A DNA stretch of 64,000 nucleotides from Desulfocarbo indianensis (GCA_001184205.1 LBMP01000002.1:452726-516725); one strand, 5' to 3'; positions 35,164 to 44,508 are shown, counted from the stretch's first letter. Program-made: numbers and translations. Notes: generated by a model not told the origin, from the letters alone.

Positions 35164-37988
35164 GGGCCGAAGGCCTCCACCCTTTCCACCGACCACCACC
35201 ATAAGGGGTCTTCGGCGTCCAGCTCCAGGCGCACGTAGCGCGCCTGGGCCGGCTGGCGAAAACGATAGAGGCTCTTCCTGCCTTGGGCCAGATAGAGCAC
35301 TTGGCCGCTGAAGGCGATGGGGCCGGCCAGGTCTATGGCCGCGGCGCGCCATTCATGGCCGTCTTCGGAAACCAGCGCCTTGAGCCCGCGGGGGAAATCG
35401 GCGTGGAAGTTGGGGTTTTGCAGCTCCACCCAGCCCACCTCGCGGCGCTGGCCCAAATCCAGCTCCAGATAGATGCCGGGGCGCTGGCCCTCCTGGCTGG
35501 CCCAGCGCCCGTTGGCGGGCACTCTCAGGGCCAGGCTGGCCGCGGCCTCGCTGTCCACCGGCGAATGCACCGCGACGATGGGAAGAGGGGTCTTGCCGCT
35601 CCGGCCCTGGAGGGCGAACAACACGAACCGGCCGGCGGCGTGGCGTTTATAAGCCACGCCGCTGTTGCGGAGCACCTCCTCCACCATCTCGGCCTCGCGG
35701 CTTAGGACCAGCACGCCGCTGCCCGGCGAGACATCCACCGCCAGGGGCTGGTCCATGCGGGGCGCGGATTGGCCGTAGACATCGGTGAAGCGGTTGGCGG
35801 GCAGCGTCCACACGCTGTTGGCCAGGGCCAGGTAGGCCTTGGCCGAGGGCCAGGCATCGGCGTACAGGCGCTTGATGCCGGCATCCCGAATCGCTTGCAG
35901 GGCCAGGTCCATGCTTTGCTCCCAGGTGTGGGCGGGCTTATCGGGGCCGGGGCCGAAGACCAGGATTTCATGCACGGACCAGGGGCTGTGGTCGTCGCCG
36001 AGGTGGGTGAAGCGCAAATAGCGCAGGCTTTGCATGGGGAAATAGCATTCGATGCGGCCGTAACGCTGTTTCAGAAAGGGGTGCGGCCCGGATAGAAAGA
36101 AGGGGATGCGGTAGAGCCGCACCTCCCGCAGTAACCGGTACACGCCGTCCTCGCCGGCGGCCTCCACCCGCACGTTGCGGGGGACCTCCCAGAACACGGT
36201 GGGAATCAAGGAGATGCCGGCGACCTGCTCTTCCCGGCCCATGTCCAGGATAAAGCCGTCGCCGCCGCGCTGGTGGTTGGCCGTGACGTAGATGGTGCGG
36301 AAATTGGCGTCCCACAGGTTATCCTGCAGAGGCTGGCCGTCCAAGGTGGTCACCCGCCAATTTTGAGGCACCAAAAGCCGCTCCACATTGGCCGGCTCCC
36401 GGAAATTCCAGAAAATCTCGCCTTGCCAGAGATCATATTGCAGCCCCAGCAGTTCGGCCTGGGGCTTCAGGGGCTCCCACAGGAAGCCGGGATTGTTGGA
36501 GGCGTCCACCCTGGCCGCCGCCTCCGGCCGCTTGTCCTGGTTCAGTTCCGCCACCACCGGGCCGCCGCCGGCCAGGAAAGACATTTCGTAAGCTCCTTCG
36601 GCTGCGTGGCGCTGGAAGGGCCTCGCCTTTTGCTCGTCGGCGTAGAGGAAACGCATGCCGGCCCGGCGCATGGCGGCCAGGCGATCTTTGGCCTGGGATT
36701 CGTTTTGGAAGAAATAGCCTCCCCTGGCGTCCAGGATGGGATTGCCCCACAGCCCCCGGAAATCGAGATACAAACTGGCGTTGCTCACCGCCAGGCCAAG
36801 GGCCAAGGCCACGGGCAGCCAGGAGGTGAGACGCCCCAGCAGCCCGCCCCACCAGGCCCAACAGAATGGCAAGGCGAAAAGCAGCCAAAGCAGATAGCGC
36901 GGCCGCGCCTGCTCCACCTGGGAGCCGTAATGGGTGAGCACCACCGCGCCCAGGGAACAGGCCAGCACCGCCGCCGGAATCCAGGAGGGCCTGTAGGTCT
37001 GGTCGAGGGAGCGCAAAACCAGGCCCAGCGCCGCCAGCCCCACGCCGGCGGCCATGACCGCGTAAAGCCAAAACAGGGGGGTGCCCTGGGGGATGGCCCA
37101 TTGATGGGGGCTCAGCAAGCCCAGCATGATGGGCAGGCCCGTCTGCCAGGCCGCCTTCAGGTATCTCGCGACCGTGTCCCCGTTCATGTCCCGGTTCATG
37201 TTGAGTTCCGGCCCCAGGCGCAGATCGCCGCCCAGCCCCAGGTGGGGCCAGCCGTGAGCGGCGTTATAGGCTATGAGAGGCAAAGCGCCCAGCACGGCGC
37301 CCAGGAAAAAGCCGGCCAGTTGCAGGGGGCCGAGCCGGCGCCAGCCGGCAAAGAGCAGAAACAGGCCGCAAGGCAGGATCACCTCGGCCGAGAGGAAGTT
37401 GGTCCAAAAGGCGACGCCGGCCGTGAGCCCCCAGGCGAAACAGGTCGCTGCCCGCCAGCGGGGGCTTTGCCAAAGCTTCAGGGTGAGCAAAAATAAAAGC
37501 GCGCACAGCAACATGGCCAGGCCGTAATGGGTGCGGGCCTCGCCGGCGAAAAAAAGCCCGTAGGCCGGCGGCAGGGCCAGCCAGGATAGCCCGGTGAGGA
37601 CTCCCCAGAAATTGAAAAGTCGGGCCAAAATCTTGTACAGCACGGCCATGAAGGCGAGATAAAGCAAGGGCGGCCAAATATTCACCGCCAGGGAAGTGGG
37701 ACCCGTGACGGCCAGCAAGGGGGCCGCCAGCAGCGCGTCCAGGGTGCCCATGTAATTGTTGCCGAAGAAAAAGGGATAAAAATCCCCCTCCAGGAACGAT
37801 TGGGCCATCAAGCCGATCAACGCACTGTCGTAGTGAAGTTGGCTGGAAAGGAAACGCCAAGCCAGAAGCGCCGCCGCCAGGAAGTAGACCAGGAACAGGA
37901 GGAACCGCCTCACAGCCGGCGGCGGGTGCTGATCGGAAAGGCGTGGCTCAAAGCCACTATCAGGATGCAGTCTTCGGGCGAGGCTCAT
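35160..37988 (-). CDS. GT-C-like membrane protein with discoidin-like C-terminus
   Basis: A 942-residue protein. The N-terminal half (about 28-430) has roughly twelve helices; the first periplasmic loop carries HYDSALIGLMAQ and YMGTLDALLAA, resembling the Asp-bearing loop of PMT/ArnT-type GT-C glycosyltransferases. The soluble half holds two beta-rich stretches, the last ending ARYVRLELDAEDP and resembling F5/8-type (discoidin) sugar-binding domains. It would act on lipid-linked sugars at the outer face of the inner membrane. Specificity is unknown. Confidence 0.7.
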   Translation of the reverse strand: MSLARRLHPDSGFEPRLSDQHPPPAVRRFLLFLVYFLAAALLAWRFLSSQLHYDSALIGLMAQSFLEGDFYPFFFGNNYMGTLDALLAAPLLAVTGPTSLAVNIWPPLLYLAFMAVLYKILARLFNFWGVLTGLSWLALPPAYGLFFAGEARTHYGLAMLLCALLFLLTLKLWQSPRWRAATCFAWGLTAGVAFWTNFLSAEVILPCGLFLLFAGWRRLGPLQLAGFFLGAVLGALPLIAYNAAHGWPHLGLGGDLRLGPELNMNRDMNGDTVARYLKAAWQTGLPIMLGLLSPHQWAIPQGTPLFWLYAVMAAGVGLAALGLVLRSLDQTYRPSWIPAAVLACSLGAVVLTHYGSQVEQARPRYLLWLLFALPFCWAWWGGLLGRLTSWLPVALALGLAVSNASLYLDFRGLWGNPILDARGGYFFQNESQAKDRLAAMRRAGMRFLYADEQKARPFQRHAAEGAYEMSFLAGGGPVVAELNQDKRPEAAARVDASNNPGFLWEPLKPQAELLGLQYDLWQGEIFWNFREPANVERLLVPQNWRVTTLDGQPLQDNLWDANFRTIYVTANHQRGGDGFILDMGREEQVAGISLIPTVFWEVPRNVRVEAAGEDGVYRLLREVRLYRIPFFLSGPHPFLKQRYGRIECYFPMQSLRYLRFTHLGDDHSPWSVHEILVFGPGPDKPAHTWEQSMDLALQAIRDAGIKRLYADAWPSAKAYLALANSVWTLPANRFTDVYGQSAPRMDQPLAVDVSPGSGVLVLSREAEMVEEVLRNSGVAYKRHAAGRFVLFALQGRSGKTPLPIVAVHSPVDSEAAASLALRVPANGRWASQEGQRPGIYLELDLGQRREVGWVELQNPNFHADFPRGLKALVSEDGHEWRAAAIDLAGPIAFSGQVLYLAQGRKSLYRFRQPAQARYVRLELDAEDPLWWWSVERVEAFGP

Positions 37989-38154
37989 GGGTCTGCCACT
38001 ACAGTGTCATTACATTAGGGGCGCATTTCTTGTTATGCGGCCGGCTGGTAGGCGGGGCAGGCCTGGGGCGGCCGCAGTTTGAACATCGGCGGACTATAAC
38101 ATATAAAGGCTAGAACCGCCAACTTTGGCATTAGGGGATTCCAAGGGCCCAAAG

Positions 38155-38190
38155 CGCCCTGGAGCGCGGCGAACGCCGCGCACCAGGGCG
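38155..38190 (-). terminator. Terminator hairpin after the MerR/SCP2 operon
   Basis: CGCCCTGG (38155-38162) pairs with CCAGGGCG (38183-38190); inside it GCGCGGC (38164-38170) pairs with GCCGCGC (38175-38181) around a GAAC loop, giving a 15-bp stem with one mismatch. On the minus strand it is followed by CTTTGGG, a short T run. It lies 27 nt past the stop of the flavoprotein gene. Confidence 0.6.
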
Positions 38191-38217
38191 GGTGAAAAGT
38201 CTCCTGTAGGCAAGCGG

Positions 38218-39288
38218 TTAGGAACCGAACAACTGGCCCAAGCGCATCAGCAGGCCCAAATCGCCGGCGGCCTTGGCCTGGCCCTGCATGAAGACCTGTT
38301 GGGGATCGGCCTTGCCCGACATGATCTCCAGCCAAAGCGCGAAAGGCGCGTCGATGGCCAAATCCGGGGACTGGGCCGGGCCGCTGGCGCCGGCGACTTT
38401 GCCGCCGGCGATGTCCAGATGACAGGAGCCTTCCACCTGGCCGGAAAAGTTGAATTGGATGGTCGCATTCAGGTCGCCGGCCGCCTCCGCTTTGAAGCCC
38501 AGGGGCATTATGAGCAGAAATTCTTCCAGGGTTTGCGGCTGGGGCACCAGGTTGGCCTCGGTGCATTCGCGCGGAGTGAGGTTGTTCTCCAGGCAGGTTC
38601 GCCAAAACATATTGGTGATGCCGGCGATGGTTTCCTTGTCCAGCACCGGCTGGGTGATGGCGGCCATGGTTTCCGGCGTCACCCGGCGGGATTCCACCAG
38701 TTCCCGGCCGGCGGTTTGCAAGGCCTCCTGCACGCTTGGCAAGACCTCCTTGCCCATGACCGTGCCCAGGGCCTCGGCCGACGGGCGGTAGATCTCGGCC
38801 AGGAGGCCTTCCCGGAAGATAAAGCGCGCCCAGGAAGAAAGCTGGCTGAACACCTCCATCTCCGGAAAGCCGGCCACGGAGAGCATCACCACGGCGGGGG
38901 GCTTATGGCGGAGAGGATGGTGAATGGCGCCGCCCTCGCCGCGCTCGAAAAATGGCTCCAGGAAGGGCAGGGTGCGCTCCACGAAAGCCTTCATGTGGGC
39001 GTTGAGGCTGAAATGGTAAAGCGGGGTGGCGTAGATGGCCAGGTCCGCCTCCAGCCACTTGGGATACAGCTCCTGGCTCATGTCGTCCTTCAGGATGCAT
39101 TGGCCCGGCGTCTTGGTCCAGCAGGTAAAGCAACCCTGACAGAAGCGGACCTTTTTCTCTTTCAGATTGACCACTTCAACCTGAGCGCCCGCCTGGCGCA
39201 TTCCCTCCACCAGCGATTTGAGCAGCAGTTCGGTTTTGCTGCGGCCTTTGCCCGCGCGCGGGCTGGAATTGATGGCCAATACTTTCAT
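38218..39288 (-). CDS. Fe-S flavoprotein (NADPH-dependent FMN reductase fold) fused to SCP2 domain
   Basis: A 356-residue fusion. The N-terminal flavodoxin-like domain (about 1-190) has the FMN phosphate loop INSSPRAGKGRSKTE and a compact Cys set Cys50-X2-Cys53-X2-Cys56-X7-Cys64, the spacing known for [4Fe-4S] iron-sulfur flavoproteins. The C-terminal 100 residues form an SCP2 (sterol-carrier) lipid-binding domain ending MRLGQLFGS, clearly related to the one in the neighbouring gene. ATG 39288 has AGGAGG 6 nt upstream and an ATGA overlap with that gene. It may reduce a lipid-like or quinone-like substrate held by SCP2; this is inference. Confidence 0.82.
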   Translation of the reverse strand: MKVLAINSSPRAGKGRSKTELLLKSLVEGMRQAGAQVEVVNLKEKKVRFCQGCFTCWTKTPGQCILKDDMSQELYPKWLEADLAIYATPLYHFSLNAHMKAFVERTLPFLEPFFERGEGGAIHHPLRHKPPAVVMLSVAGFPEMEVFSQLSSWARFIFREGLLAEIYRPSAEALGTVMGKEVLPSVQEALQTAGRELVESRRVTPETMAAITQPVLDKETIAGITNMFWRTCLENNLTPRECTEANLVPQPQTLEEFLLIMPLGFKAEAAGDLNATIQFNFSGQVEGSCHLDIAGGKVAGASGPAQSPDLAIDAPFALWLEIMSGKADPQQVFMQGQAKAAGDLGLLMRLGQLFGS

Positions 39289-40244
39289 GACTTGCCTCCT
39301 TGGCTGAATAGGCTTGGAAAGCGCATCAATAGCGAAACGTCGCCCTTGGCCTGGTAGTCGCCTTGCATCAACGCCTGAGCGCCATCCAATTGGCCCCGCG
39401 AGATGTCCAGCCAAACCTGGCCGGGGGACTCGATAATCAGGTCGGCTTGCGGCGCGGGGGCGGGTTCATAGAAACATTGGCCGTCGGCGATGCGCAGCTG
39501 GGCCTCGTATCCGCCGTTTTCCGGGCCGCCGTCTATCTTGAATCCGACTACCGCCTGCAAGTCTCCGGCGGCCTGGGGGTTGAAACCCAGGGGCATCATT
39601 TCCAGCAGCTCGCGGCAATCGCGGGCCGCCTGGGGCCCTCCTCCCCCTTGCAGGTCCAGCCGGCGCTGATAATGGCCGGGGTACCACTTGGTGACCGGCG
39701 CGCCCACGCCAAGCATCAGCGCCAGGGGCAGGCCCACCTGCACCGCGAGAACCGCGGGAAGCCAGGCTATGCCCAGCAGGCTGGGGGCCAGACTCAAGAG
39801 CAGGCAAAGGGCGAACAACGACGCCCAGAACCAGTTGAGATTAAGGTTGATCCGCCGGAAAATCACGGTTTGCCAAACCTGGGGCGGGGTCTGCCGCTTG
39901 GCGAAAAAGGTCGTGAAGGGCGCGCGCCCCAGAAGCGGCGGCAGCAGGGCGGTGAGCAGCAGGATCAGATACAGCGCCGCGTTGGGCTGGGCGCCGATAA
40001 TCTCGCCCAGGCCGGTTGGCCAGAGCCATTGGCCGGCGCAATACAGGGCCACGAAGACTCCCATGGCCCACTGAATGGGCGAGGCGTCGCCGCCTTTGCG
40101 GGAGATGTAAAGCCCCCAGGCCGCCAGGATAAGCAGGGCCAGGCTTAAAGGCCGCGTGACCTGGGGATTCTGGCCGGTGGCCTGCCCCACCGCGATAAGG
40201 GCCACCGCGCAAACTAACGGCGCCAAACGTGCCAAGGCGTTCAT
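39285..40244 (-). CDS. Membrane protein with C-terminal SCP2 domain
   Basis: A 319-residue protein with about six hydrophobic segments (to about residue 190) and a cytoplasmic SCP2-like domain (about 215-319; MMPLGFNPQAAGDLQ and LMQGDYQAKGDVSLLMRFPSLF). The same pattern recurs in the next gene (MPLGFKAEAAGDLN, LLMRLGQLF), so the two genes share a paralogous lipid-binding module, one at the membrane and one soluble. It is coupled at both ends by 4-nt overlaps. I do not recognise the membrane part. Confidence 0.7.
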   Translation of the reverse strand: MNALARLAPLVCAVALIAVGQATGQNPQVTRPLSLALLILAAWGLYISRKGGDASPIQWAMGVFVALYCAGQWLWPTGLGEIIGAQPNAALYLILLLTALLPPLLGRAPFTTFFAKRQTPPQVWQTVIFRRINLNLNWFWASLFALCLLLSLAPSLLGIAWLPAVLAVQVGLPLALMLGVGAPVTKWYPGHYQRRLDLQGGGGPQAARDCRELLEMMPLGFNPQAAGDLQAVVGFKIDGGPENGGYEAQLRIADGQCFYEPAPAPQADLIIESPGQVWLDISRGQLDGAQALMQGDYQAKGDVSLLMRFPSLFSQGGKS

Positions 40245-40945
40245 CGCAGCAACTCCGGGTCTTTCAGGTAGCTGGCCGCGGCGATGCGGAGCTGGAAAAT
40301 CCGATCGATGACATAGCCGCGCATGGCCCGCGCCGCTTGCACCATGATCGCGGTGCGGGCGGCGTCCTGTTCCGCGGACAGATCATGGGTCAGGCGGTGG
40401 CGCAGGCCCATCTCCTGGTCCACGATCTGCCTGGCCAGCTTGGGGTAAAAGGTCAAGTCTTCCGCCTCCACCCCTTGGGCCAAGCCCTTGGCCAGCATGC
40501 TGGCCATGGCCAGGTCCTGGGCGTCATAGCCGTCCTTGGACAATGGCAAAAGCAGTTGGCGGCTTTCCAGGCTCTCCAATTGGGCGGGCGTCAAGCCGCT
40601 CAGGCGGCAAAGCTCCCGGCGACTCAGCAACTCATCGTTTTGATCGCCGAAAACCACTTGATTCAGCGCCAGCATGGGCGCTATGTCCACGCCCCGGTCG
40701 CGCGCCTGCAAAATGGTTTTGATCTTGGCCAGGGGCAGGCGGTATTCGCTTTGCAAACTGCGGATAAAGGCGGCCCGCTCAACGCATTGGGGGGCGTAGA
40801 AAGCCATGTTGGGGCTGGTTTTGCGGGGATGGGGCAACAGTTCCTGGTCGACGTAATAGAGCAGGGTGGACTTGGGCAGGCCGGTGGCTTGCATGAGTTC
40901 TTTCATGCGGAGGTCTTTTGGTCTTTTGGCGCTGCTGGGGGTCAT
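40241..40945 (-). CDS. MerR-family regulator, apparently with two HTH units
   Basis: A 234-residue regulator. The N-terminal winged helix (about 12-80; MKELMQATGLPKSTLLYYVDQELL) is MerR-type. A second stretch (about 105-150; LSRRELCRLSGLTPAQLESLESRQLL) reads like another MerR HTH, followed by a helical region. No metal-binding Cys cluster is visible, so a small-molecule or lipid signal is more likely. It overlaps the SCP2 membrane gene by 4 nt and probably controls the operon from the dyad at 40963-41026. Confidence 0.8.
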   Translation of the reverse strand: MTPSSAKRPKDLRMKELMQATGLPKSTLLYYVDQELLPHPRKTSPNMAFYAPQCVERAAFIRSLQSEYRLPLAKIKTILQARDRGVDIAPMLALNQVVFGDQNDELLSRRELCRLSGLTPAQLESLESRQLLLPLSKDGYDAQDLAMASMLAKGLAQGVEAEDLTFYPKLARQIVDQEMGLRHRLTHDLSAEQDAARTAIMVQAARAMRGYVIDRIFQLRIAAASYLKDPELLR

Positions 40946-40962
40946 GTTCCCTCCTATTTAAT

Positions 40963-41026
40963 CAATAATATAGTCTGGGCCGCTATGAGTAAAGTATAAA
41001 GTGACGCTCTACACAATATATTATTG
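40963..41026. promoter_or_regulatory. AT-rich dyad upstream of merR-type gene
   Basis: CAATAATATA (40963-40972) and TATATTATTG (41017-41026) form a perfect 10-bp inverted repeat separated by 44 nt, in a strongly AT-rich stretch between the regulator and cheV. A TATACT box on the minus strand lies between the arms. A likely operator or promoter region for autoregulation. Confidence 0.45.
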
Positions 41027-41161
41027 GGCGCGGAATGGGCCCTTCTCGCGCATCGTGCAGATATTTCTTGTCATTCGACACGCGCCAGTGGATAATTTCT
41101 GTGGGACGCCTGCCATGCCTGCTTGAGTATTCCGCCTCTGCTTGGGAAGGGAGCCTATTGA

Positions 41162-42097
41162 ATGGCCAAACAAGAAATACTCCTGGAGACCGGCACCAAT
41201 GAAGTGGAGGTGGCGGAATTCAGGCTTTGCGGCCAAAGTTTCGGGGTAAACGTGGCCAAGATCAGGGAGTTCATTCCCTTCGAGGGCATCAAGGTGAGCA
41301 GGCTGCCTGGACGCCACCCCTCGGTGGCCGGCGTGTTTCTCCTGCGGGGCAAATCGATCCCCCTGGTCAACCTGGACCAGCACCTGGGGCTGGCCCGCCA
41401 GGAGGAAGGCCAGGAAAACCGGGTGGTGGTGGTGACCGATTTCAACAACATGACCACCGCCTTCGTGGCCGATTTCATCAATCGCATCTACCGGGTCTCC
41501 TGGAGCGAGTTCAAGCCGCTCACCGCCATGCTGGCCGCCAGTTCGCCCTGCGTGGTGGGGTCGGTGAGCATCGACGACCGCGAGGTGCTCATCCTGGATT
41601 TGGAGCACATCGTGGGCGAGATATTCCCGGAGAGCATAATCAATTACGATGAAAAGGCTTTCGCCGATAAGCCCAAGCCGGGGAACCGCGCGCAGGTAAA
41701 AATTTTCTTTGCCGAGGATTCGGCCATAATCCGTAAGCAGGTGAGCAAGATACTGCGCTCGGTGGGCTATGAGCAATTGAGCATCTTTGACAACGGCCAG
41801 ACGGCCCTGGAGGCCATAATGCAGGCCAAGGCCCAGGCCGAAAGCGACGACCAGGACTTGAGCCAATACCTGAACCTGGTCCTCACCGATATCGAGATGC
41901 CCCAGATGGACGGCCTGGCCCTGTGCCGGCGCATAAAAAAGGAATTGGGACTAAACATACCGGTGGTGATATTCTCCTCTTTGATCAACGAGCAGATGGC
42001 CCGCAAATGCGAGACCGTGGGGGCCGACGCCTACACGGCCAAGCCGGAGACCGAGAGGCTCATCGAACTGCTGGATAAATATTCCCTGGCCGGTTGA
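41162..42097 (+). CDS. cheV: Chemotaxis coupling/receiver protein CheV
   Basis: A 311-residue protein: CheW-like coupling domain (about 15-165; FRLCGQSFGVNVAKIREFI) followed by a receiver domain (about 178-305) with acidic pocket AEDSA, phosphoacceptor Asp in LVLTDIEMPQMDG, switch in FSSL and Lys in TAKPE. CheV links receptors to CheA and adapts signalling. ATG 41162 follows GGGAAGGGAG. No other chemotaxis genes are in the window. Confidence 0.93.
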   Translation: MAKQEILLETGTNEVEVAEFRLCGQSFGVNVAKIREFIPFEGIKVSRLPGRHPSVAGVFLLRGKSIPLVNLDQHLGLARQEEGQENRVVVVTDFNNMTTAFVADFINRIYRVSWSEFKPLTAMLAASSPCVVGSVSIDDREVLILDLEHIVGEIFPESIINYDEKAFADKPKPGNRAQVKIFFAEDSAIIRKQVSKILRSVGYEQLSIFDNGQTALEAIMQAKAQAESDDQDLSQYLNLVLTDIEMPQMDGLALCRRIKKELGLNIPVVIFSSLINEQMARKCETVGADAYTAKPETERLIELLDKYSLAG

Positions 42098-42176
42098 CCC
42101 TGGAGGGCTTGCCAAAACACCAGCCGCCCAGCTATGACCAAAGGGCAAGGGGATGATTCGCGCCTGGGGAACTGGC

Positions 42177-43754
42177 ATGCCATATCTATCTATATCCATG
42201 AGCACAATCGTCCGCCTGTCGTGTTATTTCGCCGTTTTGGTCTTGCTGCCGGCCGCGCCCGCGGCCTGGGCCCGCACCGCCTGGCTGGGCGGCCTGGGCG
42301 GCGAAACCCAGCATAAAGGCCCGCCGCCGGCTATTTATGATCTGGAAATACCAGTCACCATGCCCCCCGAAATAAAACGCCAGGTCATGGCCATGTACGC
42401 CATGGAAGCCGACCGCCGGGGCGGGGCGGTTTTCGTGTTTTGGGATAAGCCGGACAAGGCCCTGCCCGCCATTCCCTGGCTGGTGGCTCTTTTGGGTGAC
42501 CAGGAGCTGGCCGTTGCCAAGCAGGGCAGGATACCGGTGGGCATGGTTTCGTCCCGGCTCTTGGAGGAACTGGGCCAGCCGGCGGTGCAGCCTCTCATGG
42601 ACGCCCTGGCCCAGGGGCCGGAGACGCACGCCCAGTTAATGATACTAAGGGTCTTGGGCAAGATCGGCGAGGCCGGCTCCCTGGAAGCCATAATAAAGAA
42701 AAGCCAATTTCCCCCGCCGCCGTCGGAGCGGGAAAAACCGAGCCTGGTGAACATCGCTCCCGATTTGAAAAGGCTCAAGCAGGAGCCGCCGCCGCCGGAG
42801 GTCCGGGCCCAGGCGGTGGAGGCTCTGCTCAATTTCAAGGACCCCAGGGCGGCGCCGGCCCTGCTGGCGGCCCTGGACGACCCCGACCCCAGGGTGCGCG
42901 CCGCCGCCGCCAAAACCCTGGGCCAGCGCGGCGACCCCCAGGCCCTTTCGGCCCTGATCGCCAAAGGCGGCGACGCCGAGATGGAGGTGCGGCGCGAGGT
43001 GATCGGGGCGCTCAAGCGCTATCAGGATCGCCTGGCGGTGGAGGTCTTTCTGGCGGGGCTGAAAGACCCCGATGAGCAGGTGCGCCGCCTGGCGGCCGAG
43101 GCCCTGGGCGCGGTGCGCGATATCCGGGCCTCGCAGCCCCTGTTGGCCGCCGTTGGCGATCCCGATGCCCTGGTGCGGCGCAACGCCATAACCTCCTTGC
43201 AATATTACAATACTCCCGAAGCGGTGAAGCCGCTGGCCAAGGCCCTGCAAGACAAGGACAACGCAGTGCGGGCCCAGGCGGCCCTGGTGCTGGGGCCCAT
43301 CGGCTTGGGCCCGGTGAGCGATCCCGAGGCGGTGGCGGCCCTGGTGCGCGCCGCCAAGGACGTGCATCCCCAGGTGAGGCGCAACGCCGTCTTGGCCCTG
43401 AAGCACGTGCGCGGCCCCCAGGCCATGGAGGCGCTTTTGGCCGCCTGCCAGGATGGTTTCAAGCCGGTCAGGGTGCACGCGGTGAACAATCTGGGCTTCA
43501 ATGAAGACCCCAGAGCAAGAAATTCCTTGATACAGGCCTTGGGCGACCCGGACGCCGAGGTGCGCCAGCGCGCGGCCGAGGGCTTGGGCCGCCTGAAATC
43601 GCAGGAAGCGGTGAAGCCCCTGATCGACAGCCTGGAAGACCCGGAGCGGCGGGTGCGCGAGGCTGCCGCCGATGCCTTGCAAGTCATAACCGGCTGGCGC
43701 TACGGCATGGACCAGGCCGGCTGGCGTCAGTGGTACCAAAACCAGCGCCAATAG
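42177..43754 (+). CDS. Exported HEAT-repeat protein
   Basis: A 525-residue protein starting with a signal-like hydrophobic segment (YFAVLVLLPAAPAAWA). From about residue 130 it has around ten HEAT/PBS-lyase repeats of some 30 residues (DPDPRVRAAAAKTLGQRGD, DPDEQVRRLAAEALG), a scaffold for protein contacts. The start is uncertain: 42177 has GGGGA 6 nt upstream, while 42153 and 42198 are also possible. The partner protein is unknown. Confidence 0.82.
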   Translation: MPYLSISMSTIVRLSCYFAVLVLLPAAPAAWARTAWLGGLGGETQHKGPPPAIYDLEIPVTMPPEIKRQVMAMYAMEADRRGGAVFVFWDKPDKALPAIPWLVALLGDQELAVAKQGRIPVGMVSSRLLEELGQPAVQPLMDALAQGPETHAQLMILRVLGKIGEAGSLEAIIKKSQFPPPPSEREKPSLVNIAPDLKRLKQEPPPPEVRAQAVEALLNFKDPRAAPALLAALDDPDPRVRAAAAKTLGQRGDPQALSALIAKGGDAEMEVRREVIGALKRYQDRLAVEVFLAGLKDPDEQVRRLAAEALGAVRDIRASQPLLAAVGDPDALVRRNAITSLQYYNTPEAVKPLAKALQDKDNAVRAQAALVLGPIGLGPVSDPEAVAALVRAAKDVHPQVRRNAVLALKHVRGPQAMEALLAACQDGFKPVRVHAVNNLGFNEDPRARNSLIQALGDPDAEVRQRAAEGLGRLKSQEAVKPLIDSLEDPERRVREAAADALQVITGWRYGMDQAGWRQWYQNQRQ

Positions 43755-43874
43755 GCGAACCTCTTCTTTCATCATTTTCCCGAACCATCAAGCGGCCGGC
43801 GTTTGGGCTCTGTGCCCAGAGGACCGGAGCCCAAGGAGGAGCCGCGCCGGTTTTGCCGGGGCCGGAAAAGATGA

Positions 43875-43906
43875 ATCCCAGGAACGCCTTGCGGCGTTCC
43901 TGGGAT
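43875..43906. terminator. Strong hairpin between convergent genes
   Basis: ATCCCAGGAACGCC (43875-43888) and its complement (43893-43906) form a 14-bp perfect stem with a TTGC loop. On the minus strand TTCATCTTTTCC follows, fitting termination of the ZraP-like gene; it can also stop the HEAT-repeat transcript. Confidence 0.65.
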
Positions 43907-43985
43907 TTGGGGGGGGAGGAACGAGCGGGCCGCCGTTGGGGGAGGATTGGAGGCCCGCTTTAGGGGACTGGGTGAAAGCTGTTGA

Positions 43986-44405
43986 TTAGCGCCAGCAGGA
44001 GCCGCCGCCCCGGCCGTAACCGCCGCCCTGGCCATAGCCGCCGCCCATGCGATTGCCGCGGCCGTAACCGGCTCTGTAGCCGGAGCCCACGCCGGCCTCG
44101 ATGGCCTTCTTGTCGATACTGGCGCGCAGGTCGGTGATCTCGTTGCTCAGGGCCTGAATCCGGGCCTGGTCGGGATTGGCATCGTTATAGAGGTTGCGCA
44201 ACTCGAGTTTCTTGGCGGCCAGCTGTTGGCGGTCCTGCAGGGTGTCCCGCTGGAATTTGGCGAAAGCCTCCTGCTGTTCGGGAGTGGCTTGCGAATAGCC
44301 GTAACCGGTCCCGGAGCCGCCGCCCCAATTGCCGCGGGCCAGGGCCGTGCCGCCCATCAAAGCCATCAGGGCCAGGGCCAGTATCAGAGAACCGTACTTT
44401 TTCAT
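43986..44405 (-). CDS. Periplasmic ZraP/Spy-like protein, Gly-rich tail
   Basis: A 139-residue exported protein: signal peptide MKKYGSLILALALMALMGGTALA, then a helical hairpin core (about 38-95; TPEQQEAFAKFQRDTLQDRQQL then LSNEITDLRASIDKKA) as in the ZraP/CpxP/Spy group of envelope stress proteins. The last 35 residues are Gly/Tyr/Arg-rich and end GGGSCWR. ZraP proteins bind zinc and act as chaperones; here there is only one Cys and no His cluster, so metal binding is doubtful. Confidence 0.78.
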   Translation of the reverse strand: MKKYGSLILALALMALMGGTALARGNWGGGSGTGYGYSQATPEQQEAFAKFQRDTLQDRQQLAAKKLELRNLYNDANPDQARIQALSNEITDLRASIDKKAIEAGVGSGYRAGYGRGNRMGGGYGQGGGYGRGGGSCWR

Positions 44406-44490
44406 CTTAAAACCTCCAGGGTTTGGGTTTTGCTAGGTGACCGTCAATAAAGCATGGAGCGTGCCAAGGCGGCCTACGCTGATAACATTT

Positions 44491-44508
44491 TGATATAATG
44501 ATTATAAT
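44491..44508. promoter_or_regulatory. Overlapping divergent -10 elements
   Basis: TGATATAAT (44491-44499) is an extended -10, and a second TATAAT lies at 44503-44508. The minus strand reads TATAAT over 44501-44506. This near-palindromic AT block sits between the divergent ZraP-like and nitroreductase genes and probably serves both. Confidence 0.5.
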
